From the NCBI RefSeq assembly GCF_900103715.1, contig NZ_FNHL01000002.1:124001-188000 (forward strand): a stretch of 64,000 nucleotides of DNA, given 5' to 3'. This DNA is from Halogranum gelatinilyticum (GTDB lineage: Archaea > Halobacteriota > Halobacteria > Halobacteriales > Haloferacaceae). The notes under the pieces are model-generated. The model worked only from the letters and a program-made list of their open reading frames with translations, ran no database searches and was not told the DNA's origin. The position numbers and the translations under genes are program-made. Positions 46,089 through 54,875 of this stretch are shown one piece after another. Numbering within the stretch: the stretch's first letter is position 1; each line of letters opens with the position of its first letter.

Positions 46089-46544
46089 TCAGTCGAGGTC
46101 CGCGAGAATCTCCTCGGCGTGACCGTCGGGTGAGACGCCCTCGTAGACGTGCTCGACCGTGCCGTCCGCGCCGACGACGTACGTGTTGCGGAAGACGCCG
46201 TCGAAGGTGTTGCCGAACATGTTCTTCTCGCCGTAGGACTCGTACTTCTCGGAGACCTCGCCGTCCTCGTCGGAGAGCAGCGTGAAGGGTAGGTCGAACT
46301 TCGCGGCGAAGTCGTCGAGGTCGTCGACGGGGTCGTCGCTGATGCCGAGGACGGCCACGTCCCGCTCCTCGAAGGCGTCCCACGAGTCGCGGAAGCCGCA
46401 GGCCTCGGTCGTACAGCCCGGCGTGTCCGCACGCGGGTAGAAGTAGACGATGACGGGGCGTCCGCGGAAGTCCGAAAGCGAGACAGACTCGCCGTCTTGG
46501 TCGGGCAGTTCGAAGTTGGGGGCGGTGTCGCCGACGCTGAGCAT
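46089..46544 (-). CDS. bcp: Thiol peroxidase of the Bcp/PrxQ family
   Basis: 151 residues from ATG 46544. YFYPRADTPGCTTEACGFRD (about 35-54) holds the peroxidatic Cys44 and a second Cys49, the PrxQ layout that forms an intramolecular disulfide. The thioredoxin fold and length fit the family. It reduces hydrogen peroxide and alkyl hydroperoxides with thioredoxin. A longer frame to 46595 adds residues before the conserved start. The 251-nt gap on its right-hand gene end (45838-46088) shows nothing identifiable. Confidence 0.92.
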   Translation of the reverse strand: MLSVGDTAPNFELPDQDGESVSLSDFRGRPVIVYFYPRADTPGCTTEACGFRDSWDAFEERDVAVLGISDDPVDDLDDFAAKFDLPFTLLSDEDGEVSEKYESYGEKNMFGNTFDGVFRNTYVVGADGTVEHVYEGVSPDGHAEEILADLD

Positions 46545-46612
46545 ATGTGACTCTGTCTCGGGCAGAACCAAACCGTTTCGCTTCTCGCTTTGCACTTCTC
46601 GCGCGCAGACGC

Positions 46613-47500
46613 TCAGTCCAACTTCTCTGCGGCCTCGCGCTCGATGAGCGGTTCGGCGTTCGTCGTCGGCAGCATCACGACGTCGTCGGTCGCGAGGTCG
46701 TACTCGCGCTCGTCGACGCCGAAGATGGAGCCGACGTCCTTCGTGATGCGCACCGTCGTCCGCTCGGTGTCGTCCGCTGCCGCTTCCGTCGCGTCGGGAG
46801 CCGCCGGAGCGTCGGCCGACGCGTCGGTCGACTCGTCGGACGGTTCCGAGACCGCACCCGGCGGCGCGGGTTCGGGGTCGACCGGTGTGTGGTCATCCGT
46901 GGAGTCGTTGTCGGCTGCGGGCGACTGTTGCGCGTCCGCTTCGGCGTCGGTCGTGTCGCCGCCCATCGCGTCGGCGAGGACGCCACCGGCGGCCGAGTCG
47001 GCCGGCTCGGTCTGTGGGACCGGGGTGGACGACTCGCCTCGAGAGCCGTCGGGACCGACCATGTCGGTGGCAGCCGTCGACATCGACTCTCCCCCGGTGT
47101 CGACCGGCTCCCGCTTGCCCGCGAGGATGGCGAGGACGTTCTCCTTGTTCTCCTCGATGCGGGCGACGAGGTCCTCGAACAGCGCCTTCTCCTCGGCGGT
47201 CATCCCGTCTTCGTCGACGGGCATCTCGGCGGCGGCGAAGCTCGCGAGCTTGACCACCTTGCCGACGCGGCGTTCGTAGACCGCCTCGATGACCTCTTCG
47301 GCCGTTTCGATCTCGTCGGTGAGTCTGGAGACCTCCGGCGAGGAGAAGGGGTCGTCGGCCTCCTCGGCCGCGGCCGACCGCTCCGCCTTCAGGTCGGCGA
47401 TGTAGCCCGCGACGTCGCCGTAGAACGAGTCCCGAAGATGCTGTAAGCTGTCTTTCCGTCGCTCCTTCGACTGGACCGTTCGTAGCTCGTCGAGATTCAT
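46613..47500 (-). CDS. GINS complex subunit Gins51 (GINS15)
   Basis: 295 residues from ATG 47500. The N-terminal helical A domain (MNLDELRTVQSKERRKDSLQ; RVGKVVKLASFAAAE; LFEDLVARIEENKENVLAIL) fills about 130 residues. A long Asp/Ser/Ala-rich linker follows (about 135-240), and the C-terminal B domain begins at RTTVRITKDVGSIFGVDERE. This A-linker-B order is that of archaeal Gins51. GINS joins MCM helicase and the GAN/RecJ-like nuclease at the replication fork. The gene start overlaps the priS stop by 4 nt, so helicase and primase factors are co-expressed. The linker is unusually long. Confidence 0.88.
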   Translation of the reverse strand: MNLDELRTVQSKERRKDSLQHLRDSFYGDVAGYIADLKAERSAAAEEADDPFSSPEVSRLTDEIETAEEVIEAVYERRVGKVVKLASFAAAEMPVDEDGMTAEEKALFEDLVARIEENKENVLAILAGKREPVDTGGESMSTAATDMVGPDGSRGESSTPVPQTEPADSAAGGVLADAMGGDTTDAEADAQQSPAADNDSTDDHTPVDPEPAPPGAVSEPSDESTDASADAPAAPDATEAAADDTERTTVRITKDVGSIFGVDEREYDLATDDVVMLPTTNAEPLIEREAAEKLD

Positions 47501-48657
47501 TCTTTGGCCTTCTCCGCGTCACCGCGTGCCATCAGCAGCACGCCGACACATTCACGGACTGAATTCTCTCCCGGTTCGATATTAGTCCTTTCCCCGAACA
47601 TCTCGACGGTCGCCGGCTTGTCCGCTTCGACCGTGATGAGCCGCCGCGTGAACCGCTCGGGGACAGCGTCCTCGAGCGGCTGGAAGTCGTCGACCGCGTC
47701 GCGCTCGATGCGCTGCACTTCGAGACCGGTCCCGCCGTGCAGGCTCCCCGGCAGCCGGATGAGCCGCCGGAGGTCGGTCGTCACGGGTTCGTCGATGGGA
47801 GCGGTCTGCTCCTCGACGACCTCCTGGGCGAGTGCTTCCACGAGCATCCGCAGGCCGGGACCGCCGGCCTCGACGTTGCCCGTCTGAACCGCCTCGGAGT
47901 TGCGCTCGAACGCGCCGAGAATCGTCGTCGCCCGCCCCTCGCCGATTCCGTCGAGTTCCTGCAGTCGGTCGAGGGCGTCGTCTTCGTCCATCGCGTCGAG
48001 TTCGTCCACGAACGCGAGGAGGCGGTCGTGAGTGCGCTTCCCCCAGCCGCCTTCCGTGCGGAGCATCCGGCGAGTCGTCCCGCCGACGGCCCGCGTCTGG
48101 ACGAGACCGTCGAAGTCGAGGTCGATGGCGCGGATGTAGTCGACGATCTCGCGCCGCGCCTCGCTGTCCAGTTCGCGGACGCCCTCGTCGCGGACGTGGA
48201 CGTGGTAGCCACGGCCGCCCGAGAAGACCACCTCCAGCTCTTCGAAGCCGAAGTCGTCTTCGAGGATGTCGAGCAAGCGGAGGAGCGCTCCCTTACACGC
48301 CGTCAACATTCCCTTGTAACTCGTCTGCTCGGGGTCGATTGCGGGCAGGTGGTCGGCGTCGAGGTCGAAGACGAGATCCGCAGACCGCCAGTCTTTGGCA
48401 CTCATCGATTTGGCGCTCGGGTCGGTGTAGCGCGCCGCGGAGAAGTAGGCGTGCCGCGGTGCTTCGCGCGCGAGGAAGTCCCCGATGTGGCCGAGGTTGA
48501 GCAGCGACTCGTGGCGAACCATCGTCGTCCCCGACCCCGCAGTCCACGGGATGTAGCCCCACTCGCGGGCGTCCGCGTTCGGCGGCGGCGTCACCGTCGC
48601 CTGTCGGTAGTAGTCGCCGAACCGCCCTTTGAGGTAGTCGCGCGTCCGAGCGTCCAT
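47497..48657 (-). CDS. priS: DNA primase small (catalytic) subunit
   Basis: 386 residues from ATG 48657. The catalytic metal site is VFDLDADHL (Asp98, Asp100 and near) and the nucleotide-binding motif SGGRGYHVHV lies at about 147-156. The zinc-region and C-terminal RLIRLPGSLHGGTGLEVQRI motif (about 300-320) are intact. With PriL it makes primers for replication. A long frame reaching 48726 adds an arginine-rich stretch and is rejected. The 3' end overlaps gins by 4 nt. Confidence 0.93.
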   Translation of the reverse strand: MDARTRDYLKGRFGDYYRQATVTPPPNADAREWGYIPWTAGSGTTMVRHESLLNLGHIGDFLAREAPRHAYFSAARYTDPSAKSMSAKDWRSADLVFDLDADHLPAIDPEQTSYKGMLTACKGALLRLLDILEDDFGFEELEVVFSGGRGYHVHVRDEGVRELDSEARREIVDYIRAIDLDFDGLVQTRAVGGTTRRMLRTEGGWGKRTHDRLLAFVDELDAMDEDDALDRLQELDGIGEGRATTILGAFERNSEAVQTGNVEAGGPGLRMLVEALAQEVVEEQTAPIDEPVTTDLRRLIRLPGSLHGGTGLEVQRIERDAVDDFQPLEDAVPERFTRRLITVEADKPATVEMFGERTNIEPGENSVRECVGVLLMARGDAEKAKE

Positions 48658-48774
48658 CGCTTTCGGTTGTTTGTGCGAACGGCGGTTTAGTCGTTGTCTT
48701 TGTCCGCGCTTCCGAGAGGCTGCCACACGACGCCGTGGCTGGTCGGGATGGTGTCTCCAGCAGCACGTACCGCG

Positions 48775-49248
48775 TCAGCGACGCATGAACTCGCTTAGCT
48801 TGTCGCGCAATCCGTCCTCACCGAGTTTGAGATAGTAGGCTCCGCCGCCGTCCTCGTAGTAGTTGTCGATGCGGCGTTTGACCCGGAAGCCGATGTGCTT
48901 GTAGAACTCCAGGGCGGGGGCGTTTGTCGTCCGCGCGTGGCAGGTCACGGAGCGGTGGTTGTCTGCGACCTCGGCGACGAGCATCTCGCCGAACCCCTCG
49001 CCGCGGACGTCCGGATTGACGGCGAGAAAGAGGATGTAGCCGTCGCGTCGCGCCGAGGCGAAGCCGAGGAGCGTGTCGTCTTCGTAGAGGAGGTAGGTCG
49101 TCGAGCGACGGTAGGCGTCCATGAAGAAGCCACGACGCTGCTTGAGGACGCCCTCCTCGCGACGGACACGCTCTTTCAACTCCCACGCCTCCTCGGCGTG
49201 CGTGTCGTTGCCCGGGGCATCCGTCCGTTTCTCCACGTTGACGCTCAC
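48775..49248 (-). CDS. GNAT family N-acetyltransferase
   Basis: 157 residues from GTG 49248 (VSVNVEKRTDAPGND). The signature is FLAVNPDVRGEGFGEMLVAE (about 86-105), with NAPALEFYKHIGFRVKRRI as the C-terminal part of the fold. The acceptor substrate is not shown. The frame stays open to 50079, but that part runs antisense through the archease gene. The gene lies 118 nt upstream of priS on the same strand. Confidence 0.85.
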   Translation of the reverse strand: MSVNVEKRTDAPGNDTHAEEAWELKERVRREEGVLKQRRGFFMDAYRRSTTYLLYEDDTLLGFASARRDGYILFLAVNPDVRGEGFGEMLVAEVADNHRSVTCHARTTNAPALEFYKHIGFRVKRRIDNYYEDGGGAYYLKLGEDGLRDKLSEFMRR

Positions 49249-49383
49249 TACCACGCGTGTAATAGGGATGGGAATATAACTCCACCGTCGCGTTCTGTCG
49301 TCCTGACGAGTTGGTGGCCGACGAGTCGGTGAGGCTGGTCTCACGTCACTGACGCCCGGCCGTCGCCCCGAGCGGAAACCACT

Positions 49384-49821
49384 ATGTCGGCGACTGTCGA
49401 CTGTCCACTCGTGAGCTTCGAACTGCGTGACCACACCGCCGACGTGGCTGTTGAGGCGACCGCCGCCGACTGCTCCGGACTCTTCGGGGCGGTCGCCGAC
49501 GGTCTCGCCGCCGCGATGTGTGAGTCCATCCCCGCCGACGGCGAGCGTTTCTCCGTCACTGTCCGCGCCGAGAGCCGCGAGGCCCTGCTGTTCGACTATC
49601 TCGACCAGCTCATTTACGAGCGTGACGTGCGTGCCGTCCTCCCCGTCGACAACCGCGCCGACGTCCGCGAGGACGACGACGAGTGGGTCGTCGACGCCAG
49701 TGCTCGCGGCGTCCCGCTCCAGGGTCTCGGCGCGCGCGAGGTCAAGGCCGTGACCTACTCGGAGATGCTGGTCGAGGAGACCGACGAGGGCTGGCACGGC
49801 TACGTCGTTTTCGACGTGTGA
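49384..49821 (+). CDS. Archease (RtcB cofactor)
   Basis: 145 residues from ATG 49384; a GTG at 49411 could be an internal start. FELRDHTADVAVEATAADCS (about 12-31) and LQGLGAREVKAVTYSEMLVE (about 114-133) are family signatures, including the metal-binding Asp/His residues and the terminal Asp-Val. Archease activates the RNA ligase RtcB for guanylylation and allows use of other nucleotides. The rtcB gene is two genes downstream (51127), with a DoxX gene between. Confidence 0.9.
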   Translation: MSATVDCPLVSFELRDHTADVAVEATAADCSGLFGAVADGLAAAMCESIPADGERFSVTVRAESREALLFDYLDQLIYERDVRAVLPVDNRADVREDDDEWVVDASARGVPLQGLGAREVKAVTYSEMLVEETDEGWHGYVVFDV

Positions 49822-49927
49822 ATAATTGTTGTAAATTGCCGTTAGATACCTACAGACTCTAAATTTCAGGAGTTTTGGTGGTGAGAGACTGCGCTGGATT
49901 AAGGACCGTCGGGACCGAAGCGTCCGT

Positions 49928-51037
49928 GTGAACCGGCGTCTCTCTGCGGCACTCGTCGCGACGACCGCGCTCCTCGCGAGCAGCGGCGTCGCCAGTGCCC
50001 ACGTCAAGTACGTAACGCCCGGAAGCGACCCCGTCGCTGTTGTCGAGTTCCTCCTCTCGGCACTCTCCGACCCGTTCAACCTCGCCGTCCTCGCGCTCGG
50101 TGGGGTGTCGATCGCGGTCGGGGGCCTCCTCTATCTCCGCTTTCGACCCGCCCGCCGCGACATCACGCTCCTCCGATCGCTGCTCACGGACTACCAGGAC
50201 CTCCTGCCGTGGCTGTTGCGACTGAGTGTCGGCCTTCCGCTGGTCGGTGCGGGCTTCGCGGGCTACTTCTTCTCGCCCGCCGTCGAGCCTGCGGCACCGA
50301 CGTTCGTCCGCCTGTTCGGCATCTCGACGGGCTTTCTCGTCCTGTTCGGCTTCGGAACCCGCTTCGTCGCCACCGTCGGTCTGTTGTCGTATCTCGTCGG
50401 CTTCGTCCTCAATCCGGCACTGATGCTCGCCTTCGAGTTCGTCCCCGGATTCATCGCGCTCGCGCTCGTGGGCGGCGGCCGCCCGAGTGCCGACCAGGTC
50501 ATCGCCCGGATGGCCGACGACGAGCGGACGATCTACTCGCGTATCGACCCGTTCTACCGCACCGTCGCCAAGCCGTTCGCCGAGCGCGTCCAGCCCTACG
50601 AGGCACTCGTCCCTATCGTGTTGCGGGTGGGTCTCGGCATCTCGTTCATCTATCTCGGCGTCGCCCAGAAGCTGATGAACCCCGGCGAGTCACTCGCCGT
50701 CGTCGCGAAGTACAACCTGACTGCGGTCGTCCCGGTCGGCCCGGAGCTGTGGGTCATCGGCGCGGGGCTGACGGAGACGCTCGTCGGCGTGATGTTCATC
50801 GTCGGCCTGTTCACGCGGGCGTTCTCCGGTGTCGCCTTCCTGCTCTTCACGACGACGCTGTTCGGCCTGCCGGACGACCCGGTGCTCGCACACATCTCGC
50901 TGTTCGGTCTCGTCTCGGCACTGCTCGTCACGGGTGCCGGTGCGTTCTCGGTGGACGAGTGGCTCCACGCGATGGACGACGACCCGAACACGCCCGGTAT
51001 CGTCCGTGGCGGTATCACGAGTGAAGATAGTAGATAG
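49928..51037 (+). CDS. DoxX-like multi-pass membrane protein
   Basis: 369 residues from GTG 49928. An N-terminal signal-like segment ends near ASAHVKYV. At least eight hydrophobic segments follow. The C-terminal half (VLRVGLGISFIYLGVAQKLM and then VIGAGLTETLVGVMFIVGLF) is the DoxX pattern; the N-terminal half looks like a related duplicate. DoxX proteins are linked with thiol or quinone redox in other organisms; the role here is not known. It sits between archease and rtcB, with separate spacing of 106 and 89 nt, so an operon is uncertain. Confidence 0.82.
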   Translation: MNRRLSAALVATTALLASSGVASAHVKYVTPGSDPVAVVEFLLSALSDPFNLAVLALGGVSIAVGGLLYLRFRPARRDITLLRSLLTDYQDLLPWLLRLSVGLPLVGAGFAGYFFSPAVEPAAPTFVRLFGISTGFLVLFGFGTRFVATVGLLSYLVGFVLNPALMLAFEFVPGFIALALVGGGRPSADQVIARMADDERTIYSRIDPFYRTVAKPFAERVQPYEALVPIVLRVGLGISFIYLGVAQKLMNPGESLAVVAKYNLTAVVPVGPELWVIGAGLTETLVGVMFIVGLFTRAFSGVAFLLFTTTLFGLPDDPVLAHISLFGLVSALLVTGAGAFSVDEWLHAMDDDPNTPGIVRGGITSEDSR

Positions 51038-51126
51038 GCTGCGGGGTTGGGTCGCCCGCAGTCCACAGTCCTACCTGACGCCGCGGGACAACAACGCTAT
51101 TCCCGTCGTCTCTCGTCTCTCCGTGC

Positions 51127-52596
51127 ATGACCACGCGAGAGACCAAGGAGTTCGACGGTATCACCCTCGAACGGGTCCGCGAACACGTCTGGGAGATTCC
51201 CCAGGAGGGCGAGATGCGCGTTCCGGCGCGCGTGCTCGCTTCCGAACCCCTCCTCGAACAGATCGGCGACGACAAGACGCTCCAGCAGTTGAAGAACGCG
51301 ACCCACCTGCCGGGCATCACCAAACACGCGCTCTGTATGCCCGACGGCCACCAGGGCTACGGCTTCCCCGTCGGCGGCGTCGGCGCGACGGACGCCGAGA
51401 AGGGTTGTATCTCGCCCGGCGCGGTCGGCTACGACATCAACTGCGGCGTCCGGATGATGCGGACGAACCTGACCTACGACGACCTCAAGGGGAAGGAAGA
51501 GGAACTCGTCGACTCGCTCTTTGCGAACGTTCCTTCGGGTCTCGGCGGCGGCGGCGTCGTCGAGGAGGGCATCGACACGGTCGAGGAGATTCTGGCCCGT
51601 GGGATGGACTGGGCGCTCGAACGCGGCTACGCCACTGAAGCGGACCTCGCGCACTGCGAGGACGAGGGGATGCGCCCCGACGCCGACCCCGACGCAGTGT
51701 CGCAGAAAGCCAAAGACCGAGGGAAGAACCAGATCGGTTCGCTCGGCTCGGGCAACCACTTCCTCGAAGTCCAGCGCGTCACCGACGTCTTCCGGCCCGA
51801 GGTCGGGGAGGCCTATGGACTCGAAGAGGACCAGATCGTCGTCCTCATCCACTGCGGTTCTCGGGGGCTCGGCCACCAGACCTGTACGGACTATCTCCGC
51901 CGTATCGAAAAGGAACACGCCGACCTGCTGGAAGACCTGCCGGACAAGGAACTCGCCGCCGCGCCCGCTGGTTCGGAACTCGCTGAGGAGTATTACGGCG
52001 CGATGTGTGCGGCCATCAACTTCGCGTGGGTCAACCGCCAGCTCATCATGCACCGGACGCGACAGGTGTTCGCCCGCGTCTTCGGCCGCGACTGGGAGGA
52101 CATGGAGATGGAACTGCTCTACGACGTCGCGCACAATATCGCGAAGAAGGAGACGCACACCGTCGAGGGCGAGGAGCGCGAACTCTACGTCCACCGGAAA
52201 GGGGCGACTCGGGCGTTCCCGGCGGGCCATCCCGAGGTCCCGGCGGCCTACCGCGATGTCGGCCAGCCGGTCATCATTCCCGGCAGCATGGGTGCGGGGA
52301 GCTACGTCCTCCGCGGCGGCGACGAGTCGATGGGTCTCACGTTCGGCTCGACGGCCCACGGCGCGGGCCGCGTCATGTCCCGAACGCAGGCGAAACAGGA
52401 GTTCTGGGGCGAGACGGTGCAGGACGAACTCCGCGACCAGGAGAAAATCTACGTCAAGGCGCAGTCGGGCGCGACGGTCGCCGAGGAGGCACCCGGCGTC
52501 TACAAGGACGTCGACGAGGTCGTCCGCGTCAGCGACGACCTCGGCATCGGCGACAAGGTCGCCCGCACGTATCCGGTCTGTAACATCAAGGGGTAG
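51127..52596 (+). CDS. rtcB: RNA ligase RtcB
   Basis: 489 residues from ATG 51127. Motifs appear in the order expected: DGHQGYGFPVGGV, YDINCGVRMM (metal Cys), GSGNHFLEVQ, HCGSRGLGHQ, VAHNIAKKE, HRKGATRAFPAGHP and IPGSMGAGSYVLRGG. The enzyme joins 2',3'-cyclic phosphate or 3'-phosphate to 5'-OH ends using GTP and Mn2+, chiefly in tRNA splicing in archaea. No intein is visible. Archease is two genes upstream. This is relevant to the intron-like tRNA at 31670, whose exons would need this enzyme. Confidence 0.95.
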   Translation: MTTRETKEFDGITLERVREHVWEIPQEGEMRVPARVLASEPLLEQIGDDKTLQQLKNATHLPGITKHALCMPDGHQGYGFPVGGVGATDAEKGCISPGAVGYDINCGVRMMRTNLTYDDLKGKEEELVDSLFANVPSGLGGGGVVEEGIDTVEEILARGMDWALERGYATEADLAHCEDEGMRPDADPDAVSQKAKDRGKNQIGSLGSGNHFLEVQRVTDVFRPEVGEAYGLEEDQIVVLIHCGSRGLGHQTCTDYLRRIEKEHADLLEDLPDKELAAAPAGSELAEEYYGAMCAAINFAWVNRQLIMHRTRQVFARVFGRDWEDMEMELLYDVAHNIAKKETHTVEGEERELYVHRKGATRAFPAGHPEVPAAYRDVGQPVIIPGSMGAGSYVLRGGDESMGLTFGSTAHGAGRVMSRTQAKQEFWGETVQDELRDQEKIYVKAQSGATVAEEAPGVYKDVDEVVRVSDDLGIGDKVARTYPVCNIKG

Positions 52597-52661
52597 TCGG
52601 CGACGCTGTCGCCGTGGTGAGGTGAGTCAGTAACAGTCGTCGTCGCGAGCGCGGTAGCGTC

Positions 52662-52853
52662 TCAGCGCCACTCGTCCAACGAGGGTGCGTCGTCGACGTC
52701 GACCGACAGCCACGCGTCGTCGCGCTCGGTGTCGGCGATGACCAACTCGGCCCGGCGGCCTTCGCCGTCGACGGCGGCCATCACCGACTCGTCACCACGC
52801 TCGCGTAACGCGCCGAGGTAGCTCTCGCTCCCGGAGGGGTTTGCTCGACTCAT
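52662..52853 (-). CDS. Small acidic hypothetical protein
   Basis: 63 residues from ATG 52853. A short alpha-helical start (SESYLGALRERGDESVMAAV) is followed by strands (RRAELVIADTERDDAWLSVD) and ends DDAPSLDEWR. The composition is typical of haloarchaeal proteins. It starts 4 nt after the stop of the zinc-ribbon-like gene (52858-53310), so the two almost surely form an operon. No family recognised with certainty. Confidence 0.75.
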   Translation of the reverse strand: MSRANPSGSESYLGALRERGDESVMAAVDGEGRRAELVIADTERDDAWLSVDVDDAPSLDEWR

Positions 52854-52857
52854 GGTA

Positions 52858-53310
52858 TCACCGGAAAGAGGGACCGCGCGGGCCACTCGGCGTCGCCGGG
52901 CTGTTTCCGTCTCCGATGTGGACGTACTCCGAGGGCTGCCGCGGGTCGAGTTCCTCCCCGTCGGCGAACTTGACGAAGCTGAGATAGAAGGGTTCACCGC
53001 AGCCGAGAGCGGCCGTGTCGGCGTCCGCGGAGGCGTCGGCCGTGCCCTCTTCCCCGTCGGCGTCGCTGCCGACAGTGGACGCGGCGTCGTCGCCCGCCGT
53101 CCACGGGTTCGCCCGCCACGTGAGATTCGGTGCGTCGTCGCCGCAGACGAACCGGACGCCCTCGGCGTCCTCGAAGTCCTCGTCGGGGGCGGCGTACGTC
53201 CATCCCTCGAAGGGGTAGGGCGTGACCGCCTTGTCCGCGAGATACTCGTCGCGGTCGACGTCGACCATCGTCTCACAATGGGGACAGTAGTACGAGACGG
53301 TGAACGTCAT
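52858..53310 (-). CDS. Probable zinc-binding protein
   Basis: 150 residues from ATG 53310. YYCPHCETMVDVDRDEYLAD (about 7-26) has a CxxC pair, and later cysteines lie in RFVCGDD and LGCGEPFY, forming a likely split zinc site. Between them an Ala/Asp-rich low-complexity segment of about 30 residues. The frame begins at 53343, but the CxxC-containing ATG start is better. Function unknown. It shares an operon with the 63-residue gene. Confidence 0.75.
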   Translation of the reverse strand: MTFTVSYYCPHCETMVDVDRDEYLADKAVTPYPFEGWTYAAPDEDFEDAEGVRFVCGDDAPNLTWRANPWTAGDDAASTVGSDADGEEGTADASADADTAALGCGEPFYLSFVKFADGEELDPRQPSEYVHIGDGNSPATPSGPRGPSFR

Positions 53311-53474
53311 ACTTCGAGGTTGGTCGTAGAGTAACTTAATCACCCCGTCTTCGGGTGCCGAAAGCGGCCCGAATTGCCTCGACCGGCGGCGAATCCGCCA
53401 GCGAGCGGCACCGAGAAGCCGGCGGACGCGCCCCTGTCGTTACCCTTATTCGCGGCACGCTCCGACAACGGGGC

Positions 53475-54518
53475 ATGAACGAAGCGGACGTCCGCGATCT
53501 GTTGCAGTCTGTCGAGGACCCCGACCTCGGCGACGACATCGTCTCGCTCGGACTCGTCAACGCGGTGGAGGTCGACGGCGACGCCGTCCGAATCTCGCTC
53601 GCGCTCGGCGCGCCCTACGCCCCCCACGAGACAGACATCGCGAGCCAGGTACGCGACGTACTCGGCGAGCACTTCGAGGAGGTCGACCTCACGGCGAAGC
53701 TCCCCTCGTCGCTGTCGGCCGACGAGCAGGTGCTGCCGGGCGTGAAGAACATCATCGCCGTTGCGAGTGGGAAAGGCGGGGTCGGCAAGTCGACCGTCGC
53801 GGTCAACCTCGCGGCCGGCCTGTCGAAACTCGGTGCGCGCGTCGGCCTGTTCGACGCCGACATCTACGGGCCGAACGTCCCGCGGATGGTCGACGCGGGC
53901 GAGCGGCCGCAGGCGACCGCCGACCAAAGCATCGTCCCGCCGGAGAAGTACGGGATGAAGCTGATGTCGATGGCCTTCCTCGTCGGCGAGGACGACCCGG
54001 TCATCTGGCGCGGCCCGATGGTCCACAAGATTCTGACCCAGCTCACCGAGGACGTCGAGTGGGGCGAACTGGACTACATGATTCTCGACCTCCCGCCGGG
54101 CACGGGCGACACTCAACTCACTGTCCTCCAGACGCTGCCGCTGACGGGCGCGGTCATCGTGACGACGCCGCAGGGCGTCGCCGTCGACGACGCTCGCAAG
54201 GGGCTGCGGATGTTCGGCAAGCACGACACGAACGTCCTCGGTGTCGCCGAGAACATGTCGAGTTTCAAATGTCCGGACTGTGGCGGCACGCACGACATCT
54301 TCGGCTCCGGCGGCGGTAAGGCGATGGCCGAGGAGAACGACCTGCCCTACCTCGGCGGCATCCCGCTCGACCCGGCCGTCCGGTCGGGCGGCGACGGCGG
54401 CAAGCCCATCGTCCTCGACGACGACAGCGAGACGGGTGACGCCTTCCGCGTCCTGACGGAGAACGTCGCCAACAACGTCGGCATCGTCAACCGCCGCGGG
54501 GTGCAGCGACAGCGATGA
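53475..54518 (+). CDS. Mrp/Nbp35 family Fe-S cluster carrier ATPase
   Basis: 347 residues from ATG 53475. An N-terminal DUF59/MIP18 domain (1-85; VEDPDLGDDIVSLGLVNAVE) precedes the P-loop SGKGGVGKST at about 98-107 with a deviant Walker A. CPDCGG near residue 265 is the pair that bridges a [4Fe-4S] cluster across the dimer. The protein transfers Fe-S clusters to apo-proteins. A frame open from 53355 adds unlike sequence. The stop overlaps the following 96-residue gene by 4 nt. Confidence 0.9.
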   Translation: MNEADVRDLLQSVEDPDLGDDIVSLGLVNAVEVDGDAVRISLALGAPYAPHETDIASQVRDVLGEHFEEVDLTAKLPSSLSADEQVLPGVKNIIAVASGKGGVGKSTVAVNLAAGLSKLGARVGLFDADIYGPNVPRMVDAGERPQATADQSIVPPEKYGMKLMSMAFLVGEDDPVIWRGPMVHKILTQLTEDVEWGELDYMILDLPPGTGDTQLTVLQTLPLTGAVIVTTPQGVAVDDARKGLRMFGKHDTNVLGVAENMSSFKCPDCGGTHDIFGSGGGKAMAEENDLPYLGGIPLDPAVRSGGDGGKPIVLDDDSETGDAFRVLTENVANNVGIVNRRGVQRQR

Positions 54519-54805
54519 CGGCGGAGGAACCGGCCGACGACGAGGGACGTGAGACCGACGAGCAGGACTGGCAGATGGCTCCCGACAGCGACGCCGCCTT
54601 CCAGCCGGACCCCGAGCGGGTCGCCCTCATCCGGGAGATCGCCGAGGACGTCCGGGGCGACAGCTCCGAGAGCAAGCAGCTCGCGGCCATCCTCTACCGC
54701 GTCAGCGACCTCTACGACGCCGAGGGCAGCACGTCGCCCGAGGAGATCTACCTCAACGTGCGACACATCATGAACATCAAAGAGCAAGGCGGCATCGAGC
54801 GGTAG
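54515..54805 (+). CDS. Small acidic protein coupled to the Mrp ATPase
   Basis: 96 residues from ATG 54515, overlapping the mrp stop as ATGA. An acidic disordered start (AEEPADDEGRETDEQDWQMA) leads to helices VALIREIAEDVRGDSSESKQ and LAAILYRVSDLYDAEGSTSP, then EEIYLNVRHIMNIKEQGG. No cysteine is present. It is probably a haloarchaeal partner of Mrp or simply the next operon gene. Family not recognised. Confidence 0.75.
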   Translation: MTAEEPADDEGRETDEQDWQMAPDSDAAFQPDPERVALIREIAEDVRGDSSESKQLAAILYRVSDLYDAEGSTSPEEIYLNVRHIMNIKEQGGIER

Positions 54806-54875
54806 CCGAGTCGGCCGCCGACACCCCCAACGCACAGTCCCGCACCGTTTTAGTTCTCGACATCCACTCCCGACT

